Positions 22,595 to 33,217 of a DNA stretch of 64,000 bases are shown here, piece after piece. Positions within the stretch are counted from its first letter, which is position 1; each line of letters begins with the position of its first letter. Origin of the DNA: Bombyx mori (taxonomy: Eukaryota; Arthropoda; Insecta; Lepidoptera; Bombycidae); contig NC_085112.1 of NCBI RefSeq assembly GCF_030269925.1, positions 14,695,501 to 14,759,500 of the forward strand, in the 5' to 3' direction. Under the pieces are notes generated by a model. That model did not search any database. It saw nothing but the letters and a program-made list of their open reading frames with translations, and had not been told where the DNA came from. The translations under genes and the position numbers were made by a program.

Positions 22595-23776
22595 GTAACC
22601 GGCAAACTTCTTGAGCAAATGACCTTGACTGCGCAGAACCGAATTTTAGATCACTTTGGTGGTGAGGGTGAGGCGCGACGGCAGGGGAAATCGTATCGAG
22701 CGCGTTATTGGTAGATCAGTCGAACCTTGCGTCCCGCACCGCGCCCGTGTACCGCTTGCTCCCAAAAGTACGCTTGCGTACAGTGAAAAGTCTGTCGTTA
22801 TTAACTGTTACGTTATTTGTATTATTTGCTTGTTGCCTTTGTTGCCATTGCTAAATGTTGAGTGTTTGTTGATTTTTTATAAAAAATACACTATGCCGCG
22901 ACAAACTGGTGTAGTATTCAAAATAAAGGGTAGAAAAATTGTGTACGACGTATATTGCTTCATTATAAAACAGGGGAAGAATGATATGGAAAAAGTAAAA
23001 CAGACTTCGGAAGCAACAAAAACATCAGTGAGTACTGTTAAGTGCATTATTAACGAAGCTAAAGGCTCTCGCCGTGTTTCGGACTCCGGGTAAGAAAAGA
23101 TCAGGGAAGAAGAAAGTTACCAGAATGGATAGTTTCGTTCAATCTGTAATAAAAAGATGTAATAATAATAACTACATAACAAGCAGCGAAACTCCGTATC
23201 GTAGAAAGGCTTCGAAAAATTTAATGAAAATTTTTATGAAAGAGTTAGGCTTCAGATGGAAAAAAAAAATAGAAAGTAATCGGAAGCTGCTAATTGAAAA
23301 AAGTAACATTCGATTACTACGAATCGAATATCTTCAAAAAATAATTAATTATAGACAAAAAAGAAGACCGAACCGACCGAGTTGTAAACTACACCGATGA
23401 GCCCTATGTCGACTCATCACGATGATAGCGACTCGGGTGATGAAAACAGTGATGATGATGATGGTCAAGATCATGATAACGAAAAAAAAATTACAAATAC
23501 CAGCTTCGCTTCAACTGAACGAAGACCTGGCAATAGCTCTAGTTTTGACTTAATAGAAGGAATATCTATTTTACCCCAAGATTAAATTATTACAATTATT
23601 AACCTATATTTTTTGTTGATGTTCTAATAAATATATAAATAAATACATAATATTTTGATTTTAATAATTTAATAGCATTATGACGCAGAGTAAATAATGT
23701 TTTTGCACGTTAGTGTACCATGCGCAAACTTACCCCCACTACGTCGACAAATGCTCAAGAAGTTTGCCGGCTATTA
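22595..23776 (+). mobile_element. Decayed Tc1/IS630-like DNA transposon
   Basis: Bounded by perfect 18-bp inverted repeats, CCGGCAAACTTCTTGAGC at 22599-22616 and its reverse complement at 23753-23770, with TATA-like flanks. It interrupts the RTE frame between YKILS and RLKPYLD. Length is about 1.2 kb, shorter than autonomous members. It carries the remains of one transposase gene. Confidence 0.75.
22893..23585 (+). pseudogene. Tc1/IS630-like transposase remnant
   Basis: An N-terminal frame (MPRQTGVVFKIKGRKIVYDV, with a helix-turn-helix around VKQTSEATKTSVSTVKC) ends at 23093. A second frame gives KKVTRMDSFVQSVIKR and ELGFRWKKKIESNRKLLIEK, typical of IS630/DDE_3 transposases. A third gives VNYTDEPYVDSS, matching the first catalytic Asp region (Y-T/L-DE). 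It then jumps to an acidic tail (DDSDSGDENSDDDDGQDHD). The second Asp and the final Asp/Glu are missing, so the core is deleted; inactive. Confidence 0.65.
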
Positions 23777-23783
23777 TACCTTT

Positions 23784-25042
23784 TACTAAGCAGACTAAAG
23801 CCGTATTTAGACAAAATCATTGGGGATTATCAGTGCGGCTTCAGACGTAATCGTAATACAGTCGACCAAATCTTTACTCTGAAACAGTTAATAGAAAAAA
23901 GATGGGAGTATGCACAAAGTATTTATTCGCTCTTTGTAGATTTTGCTAAGGCCTATGACAGCATAGATAGATCGACTCTATATAGAATCCTCACGCACTT
24001 TAAAATCCCACAGAAGCTTGTGAGAGTGGTGGAGGTTGCTACTAGGGAAAGTAGAATGACGGTACGAGTTGGCGCTACTCTCACTGATAAGTTTGACGTT
24101 GTGAGTGGACTCAGGCAAGGGGACGCTCTGTCACCAATGCTGTTCAATCTGGCACTTGGACACGCCATAATATGGAAAGTGAACACACTTAATGGCGGAG
24201 TGTGGCTCAATGGACAGCACAGGGTGATAGGATATGCCGCTGACCTCGCTCTACTAGGAGAAAGAAATCAGCACGTAATAAACGCACTCAACTGCCTCTA
24301 ACAAGAAGCCTCTCGGATTGGCCTTCGTGTGAGCCACGAGAAGACAGAGTATCTTCACATGCGTCGATACAAAAATATAAGACGGAAGCGAGAAGACCTA
24401 GTTGTGGGAAATACGAGGTACAAAGGAGTGGCCGAATTCCGGTACATTGGCTGCACTGTGACATACATCAATGACAGGGAAGACGAGATAGAAATACGTG
24501 TACAAAATACCCTACGATGCAATGCAGCCCTACACCCGGTTCTCTCTTCGAAGCTACTAAGCAGGCGCACCAAGATTCGGATATACAAGACTGTAGTCAG
24601 ACCGATCTTATTGTATGGATGCGAATTATGGACGCTTACACAGAAAGAAGAGGCACAACTTCTCGTGACGGAGCGAAAGGTATTGAGAAAAATACTAGAA
24701 CCAGTTCAGAAAGAAGACGGTTCTTGGCACGTCCGGAAAAACAAGGATGTGGAGAGGCTTTTTGATGAGCCAAATATTCTGGGGGAGATGAAGGCACGGA
24801 GGCTCGGATGGCTTGGGCATGTAGTGCGTATGGAGCAGGATCGGGCTGTGAAACGGGTGTACGCGGGTGTACCGTAGGGACTCCGCCCCATAGGGAGGCC
24901 CGAGTACCGCTGGTGACGCTGTGGAAGGAAATTTACGTGAGCTCCAAGTGTCGGACTGGCAAGATGTTGCGCTGCGCCGGGATGAATGGCAAAGTTTATT
25001 GTCGGAGGCCAAAACCCACTTCGGGGTCATAGCGCCAGTTCA
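23784..25042 (+). pseudogene. RTE reverse transcriptase, C-terminal part
   Basis: Continues the split RTE ORF: DYQCGFRRNRNTVDQIF, motif A LFVDFAKAYDSID, LRQGDALSPMLFNLAL, then motif C reads GYAADLALL where an active enzyme has YADD. The second-position Asp is Ala, so it would be dead. An in-frame TAA at 24299-24301 interrupts the frame; it resumes as GLRVSHEKTEYLHMRR. The end, after a further break near 24877, reads WQDVALRRDEWQSLLSEAK and stops just before the GTA tail. Confidence 0.75.
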
Positions 25043-25161
25043 GTAGTAGTAGTAGTAGTAGTTACACATTTAAACCCGAAGAAACACTAAATAGACAAAA
25101 TAAAACAAATCACACAACTTCACTCTTCGCATTCCCGCCAAAAAGTCCTCAAAATCACACT

Positions 25162-25887
25162 AAGAATTTTTCTCCAACTACCCTCCTAAATATTATTTTT
25201 CTTTACAGTTCCTTTCAAGTTTAGTTTTAATACCAAGATTTCCTTTTATTCGTCGTACCGACTGACAACCCATACTTTCATAAGTCTTCATATATTAGTA
25301 ACCTCACCCACACTTAATTAGTTTACTAGTCTTAATCTATCATTCTCCTTTTAATATTATTGTATCAATACTGGGCGAAGTAGCTACTTAGTTTATAGTC
25401 ATTTTACCGTTATTAGGATTAGTCCCACTTTACTTATATTTTTATCTTCTATTATAGTTGTGGACACTAAATCCATGTTCAATTACCTCACCCATTCCTT
25501 TTAACACAAGTAATTAGATTAAGTAGAAAGATTAGATAATTCATTATTTTTGTAGTAATATTGTGGAAAATACTAAATTTATTTTATTTTTCCTGTTACA
25601 ATGGTTTAGAACCATATTTTTATTTAGTTATTATACGTAGCCATTACGAATGATTCGACTAGTAATGTTACAACATTTTATAATGTACATTTAATTTTTA
25701 TATTTTACAATTAACAAGATAATGTAAAAAAACCTTGTAAATATAAACACACTTTATCTTTGCACAATTGGAAAAATAACCACAAGGTCGGTTGTGTCGC
25801 CTACGATCGAAGCCGTTATTGTAGTACAATCACGTAAGTACCTCTAGTTAGCTTGTCTAAACTGCTAGAATTAAAAATAAAAAGTCA
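25162..25887. other. Unassigned AT-rich spacer
   Basis: No open frame, tandem array or known repeat end is recognised in these 0.7 kb. Confidence 0.4.
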
Positions 25888-26054
25888 CTAGTGGTCGCTC
25901 TGTGGTCGAAATTCGACCATAATTAATTTTATAAATTCTAAGTTTGAACATTATTATGGTTCTATTGTCACATTTCTATAATCATCATTTCTATTATAAT
26001 CATTGTTTTACAATCATAGCCAAAGCTACACTATAGACATATAATATTAAAGAC

Positions 26055-26430
26055 AAACAATTTTTATTTATTTATTTATGTACACACAGAAAAAAAGACA
26101 TAGTACAGAGTAATAGGAAAATTATGTACAAAGGCACTGCTTATTTCTTTAAGAAATCTCTTCCAGCAGACCTGCGAGAGGATAATGAGAATAATAATAA
26201 AAAGTGATGAGTGTGTGTAGAACAAATAACACATATCTAAAATAACAAATACAACATGAGAATTATAGTAATGCCCATACACATACCAAATATTGTTAAA
26301 CTTGAGTACAAAATATTATAAGTAACACAGTAACACTTGTATATACGAAGAGTATAGAACAATGATCATTCGGTTCATGAGAAATAAAATTGTTTGACCT
26401 TGTATTTAAAAACAGAAACAGACTTGCAAA
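26055..26430 (-). mobile_element. LINE 3' UTR fragment
   Basis: A TTTATTTATTTATTTATG tail followed by AAATCTCTTCCAGCAGACC, which resembles the 3' UTR of the two-ORF LINE at 26785-31840 (TTCTCTTCCAGTCGACC). It is a 5'-truncated insertion of the same or a related family within the R2 copy. Confidence 0.5.
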
Positions 26431-27209
26431 AAAACAATATTACTCTATTCTCAATTTGACCACAGAAATTATACAATAAATAAAAGCGTATGTTTTTATT
26501 ATTGACTAGCCGACCCGGCAGACTTCGTAGTGCCTCAATCGATAAATAAAAGACCTAAACTTTTGTATAAACTTAAACCAAACAAAAGGAATCCGTCCTA
26601 CGGGGGACCCATCAAAGGAAAAACAAAATTGTTATTTTTATTTAATTCCGAACATTTTCATATTTATCTACCTTTTAAACCTTCTCTGGACTTTCACAAA
26701 TAATTCAATACCAAAATTAGCCAAATCGGTCCAACCGTTCTCGAGTTTTAGCGAGACTAACGAACAGCAATTCATTTTTATATATTTATTTATTTATTTT
26801 TATTTATTTATACTTTATGCACAAAACAAAACTTGTACACAGGCGGGCTTAATGCCATGGGCATTCTCTTCCAGTCGACCATAGGGTGGTGCAGAGATAA
26901 TGCATGGTAGGTGCATTGACAAAAGAATAACAAACAACAACAAAACAAAAAAAAGAACAAACTCAAAACAAAAATCTTCCTTAAAATAACATCTCAGTAT
27001 TATAGAATACACATACTACAGTTTAATATACCTATCTATAAAATAGTAAAATACATACATACACATAATAACACACAATATAATATACATGTAAAGTAAT
27101 AATATATAAATACACATGAAAATACACAATTTAGTATTATAGTTAAGAATGGCTAAAAGTAAATATATATATATTAATAATAATAATAATAATTGAAAAA
27201 TAAAATAAA

Positions 27210-30179
27210 TTACTTTGGAGATGATTCTTCCAGTTTTTTGTGGATGTATTCGCGAACTTTGAGTTTAAAGGTAAAGCGATTGCTGATCATCCTGATTTCT
27301 TTGGGAAGTGAATTCCATAATATTATGGACTGTACAAAGAAAGAAGAATGTAAAAAATCTGAGCGATGGATAGGACATTGTAAGAGACGATTATGTGAAG
27401 AGCGTAGACTTTTCTCATGGCTTGCGTTCAAGTATCTAAAATGCGATTTTAAGTAAGAGGGTGAGGAGGCAGAGTCCAAAATAGAAAACAAGGTAGTAAG
27501 CGCTCTCTCCTCTCTACGCTGACGGATCGGTAACCATTTCAGACGAGTTCGATGCACGGACACATGGTCATATTTTCTAAGATTGAAAACGAATCGAATG
27601 CAATTATTGAGAAGGCGGTCTAGTTTGTTGAGGAGATCTGCATTCAGGTCATAGTAGCACACATCACCGTAGTCTATCATAGGGAAAATTAAAGTCTGCA
27701 CAAGCATGGCCTTTACATTCGATGGTAGCATATTTTTTAGCCGATAGAGAGATCGCAAGGTCCTGATGACTTTTTGACTAATGGATGTTATTTGCGCTCT
27801 CCAACCAAGTGTAGTGTCAATGTGTAATCCAAGATTTTTCACGTTTCGGCTAAAGGGGATGATTATGTCATTGAAAACAACAGGCGGCAACTTAAAATTA
27901 CTGATCTTACTCATATTTCGATGGCTACCAACAATTATCGCCTGGCATTTGGTAGGATTCACCGCCAGACCAAACCTATCGGACCAATTTTTGATTGATT
28001 TTAAATCATTGTTTAGTTTGGTAATATTGTCCGATATGTGATCAACATCGGTTTGTGCGTACAGTTGTAGATCATCGGCGTAAAGATGAAATGCACACCG
28101 TAGCTCAGGGGTGAGAAAATTTATAAAAATTGAAAACAAGAGAGGAGAGAGGACACCGCCTTGTGGGACGCCAGATTCAAGACTACACCAGTTTGATGAG
28201 AGTTCGTCATTACGAACAGATTGCTGACGTCCCTGAAGATAGGAAGAGAACCAATCCAACGCCCCTTTTGAGACGTTGAGATGAGAGAGGATGGAAAGAA
28301 GGATATCGTGACAAACGGTGTTAAACGCGTTTGAGAAATCAACCAAAACTAGTATAGTGATTTTGGATTCTTCCAAGCCCACCCTGATATCACCTGTCAC
28401 TTTCAGAAGCGCGGAAATGGTACTGTGGCCTGGTCTAAACCCAGATTGAAAAGGGCTAATTAGGGAATTATTAAATATAAATCGAGAAAGCTGCTTATGG
28501 ACACAGATCTCGAGCACTTTGGATAGGAAGGGTAAGATTGAAATTGGGCGAAAGTGATTAGGAACAGAAGGGTCAGGAATTTTAGGTAGGGCACGAACAT
28601 AAGCTCTGCGCCATAGGAAAGGAAACTCTCCAGAGTCAAGAGAGAAGTTAATAATATGATAAATTGCAGGTAGGAGACAGTCTAGGATAGTTATAATCAT
28701 GCGGCGAGATATGTTGTCATATCCCACCGCATTAGATTTAATGGAAAGTATCACCTTTCTTATCTCAGAGGGGTTAACTGGGAAGAGCTGAAAGGGGGCA
28801 ACATCTGGACGCTTTAGGCCAGACAAATAAGCTAACGTTTGATTTTTAGTTAAGGAATCTATCACGGAAGATGTGGAGAAGTGTCGGTTGAGATCATCTA
28901 ATTGAATAATATTTGGAATGTCCAAACGTCGCGATCTGCCGATACCCAAAGTTCCGAGAAATTTCCAAACATCGGCAGGAGAAGAAGAAGCGATATTATC
29001 CAGAATGTGGCGGCGCTTGGCATTGCGTATCATTTGATTACACCTATTCCTAGCAGACTTAAAAAGGACCTAATTATCTTCTATGCGATTCTTTTTGTAT
29101 TTTCGAAAAGCGCGATCCCTGCGAGGCATGGCCATCTTAACTCCTTCAGTCATCCATGGTGCAGGCGTTCGTTTCAGTTTTACTTTTCTAATTGGGGCAT
29201 GAATATCGTATAATTTGATTACGATATTATTGAAAATTTCGACTTTGTGATCAACTGATGCAGCATCTACTAGGGGATCCCAGTTTATCTCGGCTGCATC
29301 ATTTCTGAGTTTTTCAAGATCCATGCGAGCAAAGCAGCGCCTGTGCAGGGTCTTGGGAATAGGTTTTGGGGATTTAAGGATATAGGTAAGAAAAATTAGG
29401 TCATGATGAGAGAACCCTGGAGCAGAATGTTGACCATGAGAGGAAACTAAAGAAGGATTCGAGGTAAGGATTAAATCGAGCCAGGTGTCTTCACCGACGG
29501 TATTCAGGTGCGTAGCTTGTAGTTGCATTAGATGAAGAGTAGCTGATTCAATGATTTGAAGGAGTTTCTGGGATCTAGAGGAATTACCAGAAAGGATATT
29601 TGTGTTGAAGTCACCCATGATGATAAGATGTGCGTACTCAGAGCCCAAAGATTCTAATACTGTTTCGAACTCAGTAAAGTAATCAATATTAGGGGGACAA
29701 TAGGTGACACCAATTACAGTTTTTACTCTCCTAACACAAACCTCTAGAAAAAGAAACTCCGCACTAGAGTTGGTAGAAGAAGAAGACAATATTTTATATG
29801 GAAACGTGCTGCGAAGATAAATGGCCACACCACCTCCTCTGCCGACCGTTCTATCATTACGGATAAGAATAAAACCTGGGAGAGAGAAAGAGGTCGACAG
29901 AAGAGTAGGCTTGAGCCACGTTTCAGATATCAGAATGACGTCGACGTTGGTATTGTAAAATGTATGATACAGTTCGCTATAATGACTGGCTACACTCTGT
30001 GCATTGATGTGGCATACGTTGAACTGGCAGCCAGATCTGTGGTCAAAAGTATGTCGTAAGAAGTCACCCAGGGTGTCGGTGGCTGAACCAAAACTTTCCT
30101 CTCCAGAAGACGTACTGGATTCATTTGCAGAAAAAAAAGAATCATCATCAGTATCTGATACACCTGATAAAAAAGACAT
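27210..30179 (-). pseudogene. LINE ORF2: endonuclease-RT with a single TAG
   Basis: The frame runs 30179 to 27210 (989 sense codons) broken only by TAG at 29072-29070 (codon 370). Before it lies an APE endonuclease (CHINAQSVASHYSEL, ISETWLKP, GRGGGVAIYLR, IIMGDFNTN, SHHDLIFLT). After it lies the RT: NHFRPISILPFLSKVLE, SGFRPGHST, motif A VLVDFSNAFNT, GVPQGGVLSPLLF and HLYADDLQLY, then the thumb region ending IILWNSLPKEI. All RT catalytic residues are present. The stop sits in the linker between endonuclease and RT, in IEDN-stop-VLFKSARNRCNQ. A single C-to-T change from CAG would explain it, but so could other changes. Confidence 0.8.
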
Positions 30180-30880
30180 AAATAATAAAATTAGAAAAAA
30201 AACAAATGTGTCTATGTGTAAAAAAAAAAAAAACCTAATCTATATAAATAAACTAATCTATATAAATATATACTAATCTGTATTAATATATACTAATCTA
30301 TAAAAAAAAAAAAAAAAAACTGTCTATAAATAATAAATAAAAATAACAATTTGGTAAGATACAATCTATATGCATTAAAAACCAAAGAGAGAAAAAAATA
30401 ATTAATAACAAACAAAAAGATTAAAGCGTATATCTCAACACCACCTGCCAGCTAACACCAATATAAAATATAGAAGATGTAAATTGAATTCAGTGAACAT
30501 CAAGAAACATTTAGAAAGCATTATTAAATATAATCAAAATCCAAAACACAAAACAATAGAATAACTACACTACGTCTGGTACGTTTAAGTAATCTGTAAC
30601 TGATTTTATACCAAAATACGAATGTTTTAAACTGTGTCATGAACCACCAACTTCATTGGACTGAGTGAAAAACAAAACAAATAACAATAAAATTATTGGA
30701 ATAGAACTTAATTTATACAAACTTAAAACTACTTACCTAACAGTAATATATAGATACTACAGAAAAAAGAGAAACAAAAAAAAAAGATGAAATAAATGAC
30801 ATAATAAAAATACATACACACTTTTACTACATCAGTATGGTAATTTTCGAGTTGCCTATCTAAAGAACATTAAAGCACCA

Positions 30881-31612
30881 TTACTTCCGAATTTTATGTT
30901 TTAGATTTCCCGCCTCATCACTCTTTCCACTCACATGAGATGCCACTGAAGCTTTTGGAAACTTCAACAGCAAAGGGCTCAGCTCTTCCATAGCTGTTAC
31001 CTTATGACGTGTTCCATTACTTGTCTTGATAACTATGATTCCATCCTGGGTCCAGCAGGATCGCATTCCGAAGTGAGCTCTTGCCTTGATAAATATGGAC
31101 TGCCTGGGCTTCGTCAAAAACTCCTTCAATGAAATTGAACAACCCTTTAGGTTAGACTTTGCTCTCCAAACATTGGATTTAATGTTTTCATTAGTGAACC
31201 TCACAAGAATGGGCCTGTTATACTCCTGACTTCGCGCACCAAGTCTGTGGCATACTTTTATGGATGAAGAAGAGACGTTTTTCAAGGCCAGCTTATTATT
31301 TAGCACATTTAAGATGACTGAAGTGCAATCCTCTCCGTCAACCTCAGTACATCCCTGGAAAAGCAAAGTCTTGCGTCGCTGCCGAGTCTCCAGACTATCA
31401 ATCTGCTTCATGCACTCTCCGATTTGTGTCCGGAGCAGCCCAAGTATGCTAAAGACCAACTCTCTGAACGTACGGAACTCTTCAGCAACTTTATTTACAG
31501 TTTCCTTTGCAGGTCCCGCAGATTGAATCTGTGTTTCAAGTTCACCCATCTTCCGTGTGAAGTTTTCTTCTAAGTTCTTTTGAATAGTTAATATTTCAGC
31601 AAGTTGAGACAT
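30881..31612 (-). CDS. LINE ORF1 (coiled coil plus RRM-like)
   Basis: A 243-aa frame from ATG at 31612 (MSQLAEILTIQKNLEENF). The N half is a predicted coiled coil (LETQIQ, VNKVAEEFRTFRELVFSILG, CMKQIDSLETRQRRKTLLF). The central part, SSSIKVCHRLG then NRPILVRFTNENIKSNVW, resembles the RRM-like RNA-binding domain of L1/L2-type ORF1 proteins, not the zinc-knuckle type of the BMC1-like elements. Expected role: binding and chaperoning the element RNA. The frame is open throughout. Confidence 0.7.
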   Translation of the reverse strand: MSQLAEILTIQKNLEENFTRKMGELETQIQSAGPAKETVNKVAEEFRTFRELVFSILGLLRTQIGECMKQIDSLETRQRRKTLLFQGCTEVDGEDCTSVILNVLNNKLALKNVSSSSIKVCHRLGARSQEYNRPILVRFTNENIKSNVWRAKSNLKGCSISLKEFLTKPRQSIFIKARAHFGMRSCWTQDGIIVIKTSNGTRHKVTAMEELSPLLLKFPKASVASHVSGKSDEAGNLKHKIRK

Positions 31613-31887
31613 GATGGGCTTGAGTGTGAGGAACAAGATGTCACTTAAATGGTTGAAGGTGTGCTGGCTGGCGCTTTGCAGCTTTATTTATGACACATAA
31701 GCTGCTGCAAACGTTAGTACCAAATCACAAATACTTGGTACAAACTGGATGTTAAAAAATATTGATAAAAGATTATGTTTCTAATTTTCAATAAAATATT
31801 ATGTTTAAAACACGTCTACACTTTTTTCACACCTACCCACTTATATAGATTTAATGTATTTTTATGCGTAATTTAAAAGAATTTGCA

Positions 31888-32240
31888 TGACTCATGAAGC
31901 TAAAACAAGCTAGAGGACAGAGGGGGTTCTTTAGAAATTTGGCTATAGTATTTATGTGGAATCTTAGGCATGTGGTGTGGGCAGAACACCAGCCAGATGG
32001 TCAGATCTAGTAAAGAAAGCGATTGGTGTTAGTCTATGCCATGCGGTCCATGCCACACATGGCCGAACACTAATGGAGGTAAGTCACATTCGGTCGCGAT
32101 CCTCGACAGTGCTGGAAAAGATTGGATACGGAAGGCGGAGGATCGTTCATTGTGGCGGACTATGGAAGAGGCATACATCCAACAGTGGAGAGATACAGGC
32201 TGATGATGATCATGATGGTTTCTCTACTATACTCATGGGA
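31888..32240 (+). mobile_element. RTE-like LINE 3' fragment in unit B
   Basis: Nearly identical to 11294-11650, including the RARGRT-type ending KDWIRKAEDRSLWRTMEEAY and the trinucleotide tail. Confidence 0.65.
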
Positions 32241-32497
32241 AGGGATTGAGCACTGTCTTTAAATGAAGTAAATGTTATATCAAATTAATTGTAAGAATAC
32301 TGGTAGTGATTCCATTTAATAACTAGCAGATCAATACTATCACTCCTGGAAATACCATGCGGTAGCACTGGAATGACCAAATTTGTCCGGCTTATGATGC
32401 AAAAACGATCATATGATAAATTTATAGCTAATTTGACTTTATAATGAGTTTCAGTAACTGAAATTTCAAATATTTTTATTTTATTTTTTTAAGTTAT

Positions 32498-32765
32498 AAA
32501 TAACTAGCTAACCCGGCAGACTTCGTAGTGCCTCAATCGATAAATAAAAGACCTAAGCTTTTATATAAAATAAACTTAAAACAAACAAAAGGAAAGGAAT
32601 ATTTTTATTTCATTCCTAGCATTTTCATATTTGTATACCTTTTAAATCTTCTCTGGACTTCCACAAATATTTTAAGACCAAAATTAGCCAAATCGGTCCA
32701 GCCGTTCTCGAGTTTTAGCGAGACTAACGAACAGCAATTCATTTTTATATAGAAATATAGATGTA
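32498..32765. repeat. Interspersed repeat F, copy in unit B
   Basis: Matches 11908-12178 with few differences and lies at the same place in the desaturase 3' flank. Confidence 0.6.
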
Positions 32766-33217
32766 TGATGTAAATATAATAACACCACTTAAGCTTAATA
32801 ATAGAAAATTTACAATTCGTCCCTGGATACAGAATTAATGTAAGATTTGTACTGAATTTCTATACTTCGTTATGCTTCTACCGTAACTACAGGAAGTCTG
32901 ATATTAGAAAGATATTTTTTTTTGGCTCCAACAATTTTATTATTTTTTATATTAATTATTTTCAACAAAAATAAAATAAAAAGGTTTTGAAAAAATTTCA
33001 AAGGTGAACCGGCTCAATGCTTTATTAAATAATAAATAGATACCATTAAATATTATTATGTCTGCTTTTTTTCCTACCTAAGCTGATAGATAGCCTTGAG
33101 AGGCTATGTATGTTGTTTGCTTAGTCATCAGTTGCTATGAAGGATGTTCTGCGCAAGTTAGATATATTTAAAAATGACATATGTAATTTTGAAAATCACA
33201 CAAAAATCGGTCAAAGT

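Larger units (their letters stand above)
21953..25060 (+). mobile_element. RTE-clade LINE, 5'-truncated
   Basis: Flanked by a perfect 15-bp duplication GTTACACATTTAAAC (21938-21952 and 25061-25075) and ending in a GTA trinucleotide tail (25042-25060), as RTE elements do. It encodes the RT and C-terminal region only. It is interrupted by a Tc1-like transposon at 22595-23776. Confidence 0.85.
21617..25149 (-). mobile_element. SINE-like retroposon, family E, copy 2, split by an RTE element
   Basis: The two pieces, 21617-21952 and 25076-25149, together (410 bp) match copy 1 at 9306-9734. Target duplication CAAAATCACACT at 21605-21616 and 25150-25161. The sense strand keeps the WENETKPLDV and DPPKSPLKK part of the short ORF, but its start codon reads ATA here. 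Confidence 0.75.
26785..31840 (-). mobile_element. Two-ORF LINE (jockey/CR1 group, Daphne- or L2-like), nearly intact
   Basis: About 5.06 kb with a 7-bp flanking duplication TTATATA (26778-26784 and 31841-31847) and a 3' tail of ATTT-type repeats rather than plain poly-A. It has a 5' leader, ORF1, a 0.7 kb spacer (30180-30880, AT-rich, no gene) and ORF2 with one in-frame stop. The exact clade name is uncertain. Confidence 0.75.
26505..31858. repeat. Interspersed repeat F, copy split by a LINE
   Basis: The left part, 26505-26784 (GACTAGCCGACCCGGCAGAC to TTCATTTTTATATA), is interrupted by the LINE; the last bases (TATATAGAT) resume after 31841. Confidence 0.5.
25888..31885. mobile_element. R2-family half-copy hosting nested insertions
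   Basis: The left end, CACTAGTGGTCGCTCTGTGG, matches 7938 onward, and the sequence can be followed through CTATTCTCAATTTGACCACA (after 26430) and TTTAATGTATTTTTATG (about 31851) by removing three insertions: a LINE scrap (26055-26430), repeat F (26505-31858) and, within F, a 5 kb LINE. It ends where unit B begins. Confidence 0.55.

Noticed and set aside
23397..23585. Separate small acidic protein gene
   Set aside because: Best explained as the C-terminal tail of the deleted Tc1/IS630-like transposase, inside that element's inverted repeats.
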